A DNA stretch of 64,000 nt from Pegoplata infirma (Eukaryota; Arthropoda; Insecta; Diptera; Anthomyiidae): contig OY992540.1 in NCBI GenBank assembly GCA_963921195.1, forward strand, positions 19,227,136 through 19,291,135. Direction: 5' to 3'. The translations under genes and the position numbers were made by a program. Positions 11,266 through 22,022 of this stretch are shown in pieces. Every line of letters begins with the position of its first letter. Within the stretch, counting starts at the first letter, position 1. A model generated the notes under the pieces. The model saw nothing but the letters and a program-made list of their open reading frames with translations, was not told where the DNA came from and searched no databases.

Positions 11266-11901
11266 GGATGCTGCATACTTTTCGAAAAAATAAAATTTTA
11301 ATGTTTATTTGAGTTTGTTCGTTAGATGCCTGGAGAAGTTGTAATTACTTGGCTGATTTTCAACCGATTTTAGTTTTTAGTACCTTATTAGAAAGGAATT
11401 TTACTCCACATCATAATTCTGTAACCACTTGAATTTATACATAACTTAAAATACAAAAAAAAAATCATATTTTTCCTTGTAATTCGTTTTTTAAACTTCA
11501 AGCACCCTGCTGAACGCCTTACCCATGTCCGATCGTCCTTAATTTTTGTGAGTCGTATTTCTACCTCCAAATGAATATATCTTTTGTAAGTTAGGGTCAG
11601 TATCTACCAATTTTTTTTTTTTGGAGCACCATATAAAATAAATCAAAGCCAAAAAATAAAAGGTGCAATTTTAAAAATTTAAAAAAAAATATAATTAATT
11701 GTAATCACATCTCAAATTATGGCTTAAAGTTGCGTAATTTAGAGTAGAATTTTGAGAGTATTTTTTAAGAAAAATCGAAGGTTTCGGACTTTTTTAAAAA
11801 GTCCATTTTACTTAATTTTTAAACGTTAAAAATAAGTGATAATTACTTCGAATAATTTTTTTATATTTTTTTTCTAAAACTACATTAAAATACCAACAAA
11901 A
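11266..11901. other. Unassigned DNA with an old repeat fragment
   Basis: Positions 11395-11530 resemble 1-130. The rest is AT-rich with no recognised element and no gene. Confidence 0.35.
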
Positions 11902-12686
11902 TGTTTGTAACTACCCGAAATATTGGTCCTAGACCCACTTTTAAGTATACCGATCGGCTCGGAATCACTTTTTGAGTCGATTTCGCGATGTCCGTCCGTC
12001 CGTCCGTCCGTCCGTCTGTCATTGCAAACGTTGTAAACACGATACAATTTTTAATCAATTGACTTGAAATTTGAAACTTACGGCTCTTTTGGCCCAAGGA
12101 CGAAGCCTATTGAAATTGGAAAAAATCGGTCCATATTAGACCTAGCCCCTATACAAAGGTCCTCTTTAGTTTTGGCTCAAATGACTCTAATAACCGCATT
12201 ATAAAAGGTATCTTTTCGAAACTTGGCAAGTAATCATGCTTTATCTACATAAATCACCATTCCGAATTTTAAAGAAATCGGACCGGTTCTTCTTGTAGCC
12301 CCCATACAAACCACCTTCCCGATTTTCACATAAATCTCTCAAATTTCATGAAAATCGAAAATATTTAATTAAAATTCTGTTTGTGTATGTTAAACGCATA
12401 CATACATTAAGAACCTTATGAATTCTGATTATCATCGGACCATTTTTGGACTTAGACCCGCCCTATTTGAAAATTTTGCTGATATTCAGTTAAAGCGGTA
12501 TATTGTCAACAGAAAGAAGCCTATTTCACTCAAATTTTATTTGTGAGTGTTTTTTACACTTATTAAAGATTTGACAAAATATAGATCTAATCAGTCCATG
12601 TTTGAACTTGGGACCCATTTTCTGGGAAACTCTGGTGTAGGGTATTGTATGGTCGGTCTTGACCGACTATAATTTTCTTACTTGTT
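11902..12686 (-). repeat. Helentron-like family B, 3'-truncated copy
   Basis: Starts at TGTTTGTAACTACCCG without the 3' hairpin, has a long GTCC run (CCGTCCGTCCGTCCGTCC near 11995-12013), then the standard B body and the 5' palindrome GGTCTTGACCGAC with terminal TTACTTGTT. Confidence 0.75.
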
Positions 12687-12865
12687 TTTAATGGTCAAAA
12701 TTAATTGTATATTTCAATTTCTTAATTTTTTTTGAAAAAATTGCCATTTTGATTAATCAACACAAACTTATTGTTAGATAAAAAAGCTGAAAATTGCTGT
12801 GCAAGTTTTATACGTTTAATACGTACTACAACATATTTAAAAATAAAATAAATCTAAAGGGTTCG

Positions 12866-13456
12866 GGTCCGAAAGTGTGCGATTTGGCATGGAATGTCCT
12901 ATATATTATTGATCCATGATCAATTCTAAGACGTTCTATGAATGTTCGTCAGTTTATCTATCTGTGAAGGACACAATGTAGCCCAAAATAAAAGAGCTAG
13001 ACACCTGATGTTTGGCACGAAAATTTCTTGGTCATAGTTATGTTCGTAAATGGCCAAAATTAAACTTGGGGATTTAATTTTAATTCCCTTGAATAACTAA
13101 AACAACTCTAGAAAAATAAATTTAATTTTGTGTATTTGTTCATCCATTGATATATTTTAATGCCAATTGAAGATCATTGTCAAGCACTTGAACCAAGGGT
13201 TTTACGAAATGTATTTTTTTCCGGCTCCTTTTTAGGGGAATAGTCATAACAAATAATAAAAATAATTACAAAATTGTATTATTCAAACGTAAAAACTATA
13301 ATAAATGAATTTGTTTGCAAGATTTCTCTCAAGGCCTCCGCCGCAGCCCCCCCCCCCTTTCCTCAAAAGCCCCTGTCAGATTTTTTTCTATTAGTTCTTT
13401 TACATATTGGAGGGTATAAATGATTCGACACAGTCGAATATAAAACTCTCACTTGA
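12866..13456 (-). repeat. Helentron-like family C, internally decayed copy
   Basis: Contains GTGCGATTTGGCATGGAATG, GATCCATGATCAATTC, ATGTAGCCCAAAATAAAAGAGC, and at its 5' end the complement of AAGTGAGAGTTTTATATTCG with the palindrome TTCGACACAGTCGAA next to TGGAGGGTATAAA. The GTCY run and 3' hairpin are eroded. A poly-C patch (13350-13360) lies inside it. Confidence 0.6.
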
Positions 13457-14293
13457 TTTTTCTAAATTTAGAAAATTTTTACATAATTTTTGTTTTTTTT
13501 TAATTTAAATTTTACAAAGAAAAACAATATTTTAAAAATAATCCTAAACAATTAAAAAACCTTTCTTTGACATCATAATAATAATAAAAATAATAATAAA
13601 CAAAACAAAAGACTTAAGAAACAAACTTATCATCATCTCTAAGCAAATAATAAAGATCTAAAAACAAAAGACTTAAGACACAAACTTGTTTTGGTATTTC
13701 TGCACACTTCATTAGTAGCTACACAAAACACACATACACACAAACAATTACTCTCACACCCCAACAACAACACAATAATATTCTTATATGACATTTTCGC
13801 TTAAAAAAAATTGATTATTTATCAATAAAAATTTATATCTAAAATATGTGTACAACAAAAAAAAAAAACACAAAACAAAAGATTATTTCCGTTTTCTGAT
13901 TTGAACAAAATAAAAATTGTAAAAAAAACTTTAATTATTAAAAGAAACAAAAAAAAAACTGCTGCATAATGGTAAAAAATCAACTTGAGTTGAGTGCTGA
14001 AATGAAGACTAAAGAAAATAACAACAAAATTTTGAACAGATGTTGCTTTCTCTTTAAACAATTTTTTATTTATAATTTTTTTTTTGTTGCTAATACAAAA
14101 AGAACTTATAAAAACAACATACGTCTATAAGAAAATTGTATTTTTAGCCATGTTTTTAGTCTACCGCAAAAGACGTTTGCAAAAACTAAAAGACACGCAA
14201 TAATAATGGTGGTAAATTTTCAAAAAAAAAAAAACTTTAAATCAAACAGATATAAAGACAAAGTGGAGGTGTTGAAAATGATTTTTCTGTAAA
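13457..14293. other. Unassigned AT-rich DNA with CA-rich stretch
   Basis: Positions 13690-13790 are rich in ACACA and CAACAA. No gene or element end recognised. It may be original spacer or intron sequence. Confidence 0.4.
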
Positions 14294-15102
14294 CCCGAAT
14301 AAAAAAGATCATATATATTCATATAAAATTATATAAAGCCATCATATATAATCATATATAGTTTAATGCGAAAAATGAGTCGATAAAACGATATAAAAAC
14401 TTATCAAATTTGATCAAATCTGATCAAATTTTATATAATTTTAATATAATTTTATATAGTTATATGCGAAAATTGGACCCTTTTTTGTATAAAATTGATG
14501 CAATTATATATAATTAAATATATTTATATATAAGAAAAAAACGTTTTCCCCCAAAACGCAAAAAATTGACAAAAAAATTTGTTTCCAGGACTTAAAAATT
14601 TTCAAAAATATTTTTAGGACTTCGAAAATTTAAAAAAAAAAAACATCTGGACTTAGAAAATTTTTTGTATTTTTTTTTTTTTTCAATTTTGCATCAGTCG
14701 TAAAATTTTTGGACTTAAAAAAATTATCAAAAGTTATATTAAATTATATGTAAAGGACTTAGATTTTTTTTTTTAAATTTTACTCATATAAGATAACATA
14801 TAATTTAAAAACAGTTGCATAAAGTTTTATATAAAATTTCTTCAAATATTTTGTTTTATCAAATTATATAAAAAAGAAGACAGAATTTTAAAGTTCATAT
14901 GTAATGATATAAACGAACTTTAAATCATATGTTATTATATAAAAGTCAATATTTTCTGTTATATAATTTTATATAAGAAACAAATTAGAAGTGCAAATAT
15001 ATAAAATCACATATAATGCAACAAAAAATACATATAGTTTTACAAAATAATATATGTGTATATAAAACTATATATAATTATATATGATCTTTTTTACTCG
15101 GG
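14294..15102. mobile_element. Inverted-repeat element with ATATAA-word interior
   Basis: Left CCCGAATAAAAAAGATCATA, right TATGATCTTTTTTACTCGGG, an inverted repeat of about 22 bases with one difference. The interior consists largely of ATATAAAATTATATA variants on both strands plus GGACTTAAAAATTTT words. No target duplication is obvious and nothing is encoded. Confidence 0.6.
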
Positions 15103-15430
15103 AATGATGATAATTTCTGATAGGAGAAGTATTTAAGTTTAAATGTTAAAAGTGTTTGATGGCAAATAAAATCAATTAAAATACACTTTGCAGTCAGATA
15201 TTAACCCATTTAGTAAGAATTTGACAGTGTTGTTAGACTTTTATCAAATTTATTTTAAAGATTTTCTGTTGCAGAAACTTCAGTTTTTAGAAATTTTACA
15301 ACTTGGAAAAATTTTTCAAAACCTAGGAAGTCCTAAATTAAAAAAATAGAATATAAAACAGAAAAAAACAGTTGTCGACACAATCAATTTAATTTTTAAT
15401 ACAATTACATTGAGGTTATATTGGATGTAG

Positions 15431-15461
15431 AGTATACTCCCATAAAATGGGAGTATACTCA
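15431..15461. repeat. Perfect hairpin, probable helentron-like 3' end relic
   Basis: GAGTATACTCCCAT, a 3-base loop, then ATGGGAGTATACTC: 14 paired bases without mismatch. It resembles the GAGTATACCCCCATACTG hairpin at the 3' end of family C, but folded on itself. Confidence 0.45.
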
Positions 15462-15475
15462 ATTTGTAATTCCGT

Positions 15476-16025
15476 GGAGCAGTTAGAGCGGTGGGAGCAA
15501 ATTTCATAAAAATGTCTTTTTGTATGGGAGCCCACTTAAGCCTCTAATGCATAGGGCCGCTTTTAGGCGCCTTACTTTTTTGGCTTTATTTTCAAATTTG
15601 AGCTTCTTAATGGCATGAGCCACATAGAATCGGTGGAAAACACTTTGGTATACTATATTTTTTATCTGCAATGCATTGTTTGATTTCTGATGCATGTTTT
15701 TTGAGGCCATAAATACGATTAAAAAATATTTGCAAGAAATAGCTTATGCATTAGAGGGTTAAGGAGTGGAAATAGGGATTAGATTTGTTCAGAAAAAATG
15801 TTGGGGTATAAGAATTATTGGGGGTCGGCCTTACATTGCACTCATAGAAGCGACTCCAAGGCAATTGTGGGGCAAATGGCTACTCAACAGAGCAAAGGTG
15901 GCTGTAAAAAACACGAAAATCTCCCCTCGAAGTCGCTCCTAGAGGAGTGCAATGTAAGGCCGACCCCCAATAATACTTACACCCCAAAATTTTTTCTAAA
16001 CCCCATGTGGGATCCTTCGTCCAAA
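15476..16025. repeat. Fragment of foldback-module family
   Basis: GCAGTTAGAGCGGTGGGAGC, TTTTTGTATGGGAGCCC and GGGGGTCGGCC match the modules of the element at 22023-25185. A small palindrome is formed by GGGGGTCGGCCTTACATTGC (from 15818) and its complement (about 15950-15975). It is split by a TTAA-flanked MITE at 15540-15758. Confidence 0.65.
15540..15758. mobile_element. piggyBac-like MITE, TTAA target
   Basis: Left GCCTCTAATGCATA, right TATGCATTAGAGGG, so the inverted repeat is (C/G)CCTCTAATGCATA; TTAA stands on both sides (15536-15539 and 15759-15762). The uninterrupted host phrase CCACTTAAGGAGTGG can be inferred from other copies. TTAA duplication and a CCC start are typical of piggyBac. 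The 219-bp interior encodes nothing. Confidence 0.7.
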
Positions 16026-16333
16026 CTGGTATACATTTCACTGCAATCGGTCCAGTACTTACTGAGTGGCCGAATTATTTCCAAAAAATCGATAATAAAC
16101 CACTGTGCGATGGAACATATACTGAAGCAATGAGATCTATAATATTTGAACTGTGGACAGAGAATTAAGATAGAAAAGGGTCATGGCAAAATTGAGGTTA
16201 TTTAGAACATGTTAAGTAATTTCTAAGCCCCATAACGAGCTATAAAGCTAAAAATTGTCAAGCTTACAGAACTGATGATGTAGCATATGCCAAAGTTGTC
16301 AGATTTAAAATTTTTGGACTGAGAACAGAGAAT
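16026..16333. repeat. Dispersed repeat fragment
   Basis: CACTGCAATCGGTCCAGTAC and the following CTTACTGAGTGG resemble 45470-45540 (CGCTGCAATCTGTTCAGTAC). The phrase ACAGAGAATTAA occurs twice (16159 and 16325). No gene. Confidence 0.4.
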
Positions 16334-16346
16334 TAACCCTCTAATG
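16334..16346. repeat. piggyBac-like left end disrupted by hAT-like insertion
   Basis: TTAACCCTCTAATG here, and CTCTAATGCATACG after the hAT-like element (18974 onward), reconstruct the terminal repeat seen at 15540. The hAT-like insertion therefore sits in the end of a second piggyBac-like copy. Its right end was not found. Confidence 0.5.
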
Positions 16347-16412
16347 CAGCGGTTACCAACCTTTTTGGCTCGCGTACCACTAATTTTAAATTTTATTAGC
16401 CGCGTACCCCTT

Positions 16413-17280
16413 CACAGAAAAAATTTTAAACAAATTTCAATCAACAAAAACGCAGATTTTATTAATTTTTTGATTGAAATTCCTCCAATTAAAAAAATTG
16501 TTATATCAATCATCAAATTGTAGGTGATTGATTGAAAATTTTTTCAATCAAACATTTTTCCGATTTTGATCAAAAATTTTATACATTTTTGACAGGGTTG
16601 GCAACCGATATACACCTAGAATAACGGTATTTGCCTATTGTACTGCAACCAATAAAGATATGGACATTTTCAAAAGCGATTATGAAAGCTGATGAAATTT
16701 CTAGTATTTTAAATGTGTCACTTCGTGTTTCTACCGGTTCGTTTTAGTTATATAGGCCAATACCGTTATAATACCGTTTCAAAAGGTATTATAAAGGTAT
16801 TGACCTATATTTCGAAAACGAACCGGTAGAAACACGAAGTGACACATTGAAAATACTAGAAATTTCATCAGCTTTCATAATAGCTTTTGAAAATGTCCAT
16901 ATCTTTATTGGTTGCGGTACAATAGCCAAATACCGTTATTCTAGGTGGGTATCGGTTGATTTTTTATTCATAGTCAATCAAAATAAATATTGATTTAACA
17001 AATAAATTGTAAGCTTATTACAAAATTATCAAAAAAATAAAATTTTTTGCTTTTAATATGTTGGCAACAACAAAAAAAGTAAAACCTTGTTATTTTGTAT
17101 ATTTTTTAATTAATCTATTCAAATAAATTAAAGCGAAAAAAATCTGGTACGTTGAAAATTTGTAATTCGACAGTTAAAGAAAATAAAAAAAAAAAATTAA
17201 TCAAAACATTGATTGACTAATTAAAATTTTGTTGATCAATATATTTAATTGAACATTTTTAGACAATAATTTTTTGTGTG
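16413..17280. mobile_element. TA-superfamily element T3 (TTGATTAATCAA word)
   Basis: Starts CACAGAAAAAATTTT and ends AATAATTTTTTGTGTG, flanked by TT on both sides. The interior is built from CAATCAATTAAAATTTTG-like words on both strands. The foldback at 16603-16957 is inserted in it. A relative lies at 40486-40893. Confidence 0.6.
16603..16957. repeat. Foldback MITE with ~165-bp arms
   Basis: Arms 16603-16763 and about 16792-16957 are inverted copies (AACCGATATACACCTAGAAT outward, GGTCCAATACCG-like sequence at the centre), differing at a few positions. They contain CTACCGGTTCGTTTT and its complement. Only ~30 bases are unpaired, so transcripts would form a long hairpin. No protein. Confidence 0.75.
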
Positions 17281-18429
17281 TTAACGAGTTTTTTGTTTTT
17301 TCATTAAGGGCTGGTAAGTTATCAAACGCTAATCAATGATTAATAATAATCATTGATTATTTTCATATAAATTTGACGTTTGCAAACACTGATTAGCCTT
17401 AATCATTGATTATATTGTGATGAGTTACCAGCCCTAAACACTTCTCATATAAATATGTTTAGAAATTTAAAACAAATTGAATTGTAAAGTTTAATTTATT
17501 GCAGTACTTTTACTTTTATATCAAACTTAAAGTTTATATAAAAAAACACAAAAATTCAAAATTAATGAAAACTTAAAAATAAAATTTTATAATGACACTG
17601 TTGAACAAGTTTATAGAAATTCGCACTCCCATGAATAAAAATACATCAAGTAAAAAATTTTGAACTCCTTGTTCCAAATCTGCCTTCCAAATTTTTCTAC
17701 CAGATTTTTAAAATATTCGCATTTGAATATTGAAAAACGGTAATTTGGTACTTTTTGGGTCCACCCTGCAACGTGTTCTTAAGTTGCTCACACAAAATAG
17801 GACTACATTTAGTATAAACGAGACCTCGTGATTCCAAATCTGGCATTCAAATTTTTCAAACGCGTGATGTTTTTGAAATATTAACGTTTAAAAAACTGAA
17901 AATCAGCTGTTCACACTTATATTCTTTATAAATCATTCTAAAGTTTTCAAACAAGAATATCTCTAAAACGGAACATGCTAGAAACATTTGGATTGCAGTT
18001 TCGGAATCAGAAGGTCCCTTTTATTTAAATTCGTGTCCTATTTTGTTGCAAAAACTTAAGAATACGTAAAATTTAAAAAAATTATAAAAAAATATTTTTT
18101 TCTAAAAACCTCGAACTAAACCCAAAGTTTTTTATTTTTTTTTTTCGTTATCAGCTTAAAAACGCGCACCGAGTTTATATTCCTTTTAGTTAAAAAAAAA
18201 CACACTTTTTTCAAAAAAATTTCACTTTCATTTTTCTCAAAGTTTATCGTGAGACATTAAAAAAATTTTGCTATAAAATTAAAATTCCTTAAAATCGGCG
18301 AAACTCAATTATTATTTGCACTTAAGTAATAGAATTTTATCATTATGTAAATAAGTTTTTAATAACCACGCCCACAAAACGACTTTTTTTGTATTCCCAG
18401 CATGACCTTGAACTTTTTTGACATCAAAT
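17281..18429. other. Interior of hAT-like element, unassigned
   Basis: AT-rich sequence without a surviving transposase. At 17312-17435 an inverted repeat (GGGCTGGTAAGTTATCAAAC versus TGTGATGAGTTACCAGCCC) encloses ATCATTGATTA words, which looks like another small MITE. Confidence 0.4.
17311..17436. mobile_element. Small MITE, AGGGCTGGTAA ends
   Basis: AAGGGCTGGTAAGTTATCA at the left and TGAGTTACCAGCCCTAA at the right are inverted copies; the ~90-bp interior repeats AATCATTGATTA on both strands. The TAGGGCTG-type end suggests a hAT-like MITE. Target duplication is not clear. Confidence 0.5.
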
Positions 18430-18734
18430 TGTTTTATTTGCTTACCAAAAATAAAAAATCTGTAAAAAATTGAGTTTTTTAGAGGTTGGTTAAGTTCTTC
18501 AAGGGGAAACTTTTGCCCCCTGGTCCGATTTTGCCCTTTTGCGAACTTAAACTGCATATAACCTTTAGATATATTCGTGCCAAACGTCAGGAGTCTAGAC
18601 ATTCTATAAATATCTTATAATCGATCGCAGATTAATTATATATACTTTCTGTGGTCTTAGACCGATAATTCGACGAGTTACACACTGAATATCAAAATGA
18701 ACATACCCCCATGCTGTGGTTGGTGGGTATAAAA
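18430..18734 (+). repeat. Helentron-like family C, 3' portion
   Basis: AGAGGTTGG..AGTTCTTCAAGG, CCCTGGTCCGATTT and GTGCCAAACGTCAGGAG match the C copy at 47198-47754. It ends in the C-type hairpin ACCCCCATGCTGTGGTTGG.GGGTATAAA. The GTCY microsatellite between them is deleted. Confidence 0.7.
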
Positions 18735-19500
18735 AGTACTGAAAGAAGTGGTCGAGAAAAACTATTAGTATTTCCGTACTCTATGGACTTTAACCAGCTC
18801 GAATTTTTATATGAGAATTTTCGCTTTTTTTTTTTTTTTTTGGTGTAGCACATTATTTAATGTTATTACTAAACAAAAAAAATATGCGAAAAAATAACTA
18901 AAATTTCGCGTACCCCCGTGGGTAGTTTCGCGTACCCCCTAGTGGTACGCGTACCATAGGTTGGTAACCGCTGCTCTAATGCATACGTAGTACGGACCAT
19001 GGGAAAGATCCAAGCGGACCTTGGTTTTTTATATACGGTGTAAGGGTGGAAAGACGAAAGCAAAAGGGAGCATGGTAAATTTAATTTAATTTATCTTAAT
19101 ATTTCCTTACTTACCCCATTTCGGACCGAGATTCAATTTTATTTTTATTTTTTTTTTGGAAAAAGCTTCTTTTTAGGGTAATTAGCACCTTTTGATCTTA
19201 AAAATCTTGTCAAAAAAATTTTCAATGTTCTCAATACAATTAATTTCATTAATTAATACAATTAAACATTAAATTGAAACTGAGTCACATTGGATTTTGT
19301 CAATACAACAATGAGTTTTGTAACTTTTGGAAAAAATATCGACTTATTTTTGTCAATTAAATTCATTGTTGTATCAACAATGAAATTAATTGAAAAGTAT
19401 GTAATAAATTACATACATATATTAACTGAAATAAACATGATTTAATGTCATTTTATTTAAAAAAATCTAAAAATAGAACAAAAGAAATCTAAAAATTAAA
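18735..19500. other. Right flank of hAT-like element and unassigned DNA
   Basis: Includes the CGCGTACCCCC repeats at the hAT right end (18907-18955), the continuation of the interrupted piggyBac-like end, and then AT-rich DNA with ATTAATACAATTAAAC and CAACAATGA words. No gene. Confidence 0.4.
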
Positions 19501-19519
19501 AAAACAAAAAAATATTAAC

Positions 19520-19592
19520 CGGCAGCTGGAATTAAACCCGCAACTAACATGATACGAGTCTAGTACACCACCACCGTGCTATTCCTTATATA
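19520..19592 (-). other. tRNA-like module, family 1
   Basis: The minus strand reads AATAGCACGGTGGTGGTGTA (A box) and later GCGGGTTTAATTCCAGC (B box and T arm), about the spacing of a tRNA. It shares TACTAGACTCGTA in the anticodon-arm position with the copies at 21516 and 21672. Several stem mismatches; probably a transposon-borne relic. Confidence 0.55.
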
Positions 19593-21515
19593 TGGACTTT
19601 TGTCATTAACTTTTAACGCTTGTGATATTTTACTAATTTCGCAATAACATTTTTATTTGTAAACTAGGTGGTACCTGTGAATGTAGGTATGTTAAGGGAA
19701 CTATAATGAGTAATTCTGCAAAGGCACAGCGCAAGTAGTCTCATTATCTCGTGGTAAGGAACGAGCAAAGTTGAAATATGTAAAAAAATCGCTTGATACT
19801 CTCATGAAATTTTTCGTTCAAAGTTCCATATTGTTGGGTGCGTTAAAGCTATTGCTCCAAATTTAATATCGCTTAATCGGTAGACTTGGGCAATTATTTG
19901 GTGTAGGTTCAGTGGATGTGCCATCAATAAGAAAAAAGTTACATGGACCTAAATCTTTGATACCAATTTTTTTCAATTTTCAATTTTTCGTGGTTTTTTG
20001 ATTGTAGCTTTTGGTGCAAACTGTAATTTTAAAATTCAAATACACATGGTAAAAGCCCTTGTAAATATGCACAATCTGAGACTGATTCGAGTGATGTGCT
20101 CGCAATGGTTACGAAGCTGCAGCTCTCCAAAGATGGGAAGAAAAAACGTGAATTTTTTAAAAAGTCTGTTTTTTGCAAGGCACACTCCCAGTTTTATTCC
20201 GAATTGTTCCGAATGCTTTGTGAACTTTATAATTTACCATTTCCCACTTGATTTATAAACGCACCCAAAAAATATTCAATTGCTAAAATTTTATGAACTT
20301 TTTAAATTTTTTGCAAAATTTCTATATTTTAGTTTTGCATTATTTGGCAGCCAAATGTGCATGGCTAAAAGTTGAACATGTAGAAACAATGGTATGTGCA
20401 AATATAATAAATCATGGAAAGCAACATTGATCAAAAGTTAATATTGGCGAATTCCGCGGCGTTTTTCTGTTTTTCGTTTTTTGTAAGGCACATCCAGGCC
20501 GCTAATCGAAATTGGTCAGTGAAAAGCGCGTTTGGTAGTATTTTTAATGCTTTATCTTCAATCCATTCGCACCCAAAAACAATTGACGTTTTAGTGGTTT
20601 TTGGTGGTTTTAAATTTTTGATACTTTTAAATTTAATGGTTATATAAAATCTTACATTACTTAAATAAAGTAGAAATGAAATGTATTTTGATAGATTTTG
20701 ACGTGTCTTATTCAAATAATATTTCAAAATTAGTCCATTGATTTTTGCAGTCGCGAAAATCGCGAAAAATCGCGAAAATTTTTTATAACCTTAATAAAAT
20801 TAGTAATAACGTTAAAATATTTCGTAATAACCTTAATATTAGCATTATTAATCATACTTTGAATAGTTTCAATATTCAGTGAAGGACAACACTGTAAAAT
20901 GAGACATTTAATATTAAAAAAAAAAATAACTTCAAAATTATTAATTTTTTTTTCAAAAATGTTCCATTTAAACCGCTGCTGTTTCTTACCTATTAGAGAT
21001 AGAATAATGGTGTTAACTAAGAATTTGTTGAGATTTTGTTAATGCATTTGGTAATATTTTTCTAAAAAAAAATAAAACCGCTGGAAACATTTTTATTTCC
21101 AAAATATTGGAAAATGTGCCGAAAAAAAATTGGTTAAATGCAAATATCTCGATATTTAGCAAAGATTTTATGCATGTTTGAATATGTATTTTAGCTCTGG
21201 GTAAGCATAATACAAAATGGTACGTTTGGTTAACTTCGGATAAAAAATGTAATATTGACAATTTTTTTAAAAATTTTAACTTTAAACCGCCATAGTTTTG
21301 GGTGCGATCGCTCAAATTAATGCACGCGGACGGATTTGAATTACTTATTTATAATGTTATTTACCTACAAAGTCTTATCAATGTGCCACGAAAAAAAAAT
21401 CGCAATTTTTTTTTTCTTAAATATTAAAAGTTAATGACAATTGCTCATATACTTGTAGTTGACTATAAGAATTAAAAATAAAATAAAAAACTAAAAATAG
21501 AACAAAAACATCTAG
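19593..21515. other. Unassigned AT-rich DNA, 1.9 kb
   Basis: No recognised gene. Short frames with no family signature occur near 19998-20258 and 20414-20727. A run of ATCGCGAAAA words is at 20748-20780. GGCACATCCAGG (20486) resembles GGCACACTCCCAG (20178), suggesting an old local duplication of about 310 bases. Confidence 0.35.
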
Positions 21516-21588
21516 CGGCAGCTGGAATCGAACCGGCAACGAACATGGTACGAGTCTAGCACACTATCACCGTGCTATTCCTCATATA
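21516..21588 (-). other. tRNA-like module, family 1
   Basis: The minus strand has AATAGCACGGTGATAGTGTG (A box) and GCCGGTTCGATTCCAGC with a perfect B box GGTTCGATTCC. Four of five T-stem pairs form. Of the three tRNA-like copies in this stretch it keeps the best B box, but the acceptor stem is not clear. Confidence 0.6.
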
Positions 21589-21669
21589 TATTTGTAGTTG
21601 ACTTAACGTGTATAAAAAGTATCTGCATAATAGCAAAAAAAAATAATCTCGAAATAAAAATAAAAAAAT

Positions 21670-21745
21670 GTTTCCGCCACCAGGCAGCGAACCCGCAATG
21701 TTCATGATTCGAGTCTAGCACACTACCACCGAGCTATCGTCATAT
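21670..21745 (-). other. tRNA-like module, family 1
   Basis: The minus strand has GATAGCTCGGTGGTAGTGTG, an excellent A box, and GCGGGTTCGCTGCCTGG, a near B box, with the same GTGCTAGACTCGAATCATG middle as its neighbour ~155 bases away. Confidence 0.6.
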
Positions 21746-22022
21746 ATTTTTGTGCTTTATTAAATGAATTTATAAAGTGTCTGTGCTATCAATGGGCATT
21801 TTGTGCGTTTTTTAACAATGATTTTAATTGATGCATTTAATTGGAAATTAAATTGGATTTTTGTCACATTAACTATATACATTGTTGATACAATTAAAAA
21901 CGTTGTTGAACTGGAAGTTAGTTCCTAACAATTTGTTTTGTTACTTTTGATTTCACGATATTTTTTTCTGTGTTTATTACCATAAGTTTAACAAAAATCA
22001 ATATTTTTCAAAAAATGGCCAC

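Larger units (their letters stand above)
16347..18973. mobile_element. hAT-like element, TIR CAGCGGTTACCAACCT
   Basis: Left CAGCGGTTACCAACCT, right AGGTTGGTAACCGCTG, flanked by the exact 8-bp duplication CTCTAATG (16339-16346, 18974-18981). Next to the ends lie repeated CGCGTACC(A/C)C words. The 2.6-kb length comes from insertions: T3 (16413-17280, itself holding a foldback at 16603-16957) and a family C fragment (18430-18734). No transposase frame survives. Non-autonomous hAT by ends and target duplication. Confidence 0.8.

Noticed and set aside
21516..21588. Functional tRNA gene
   Set aside because: Boxes A and B are good, but stems are imperfect, sister copies are nearby and diverged, and no clear acceptor stem could be folded by eye.
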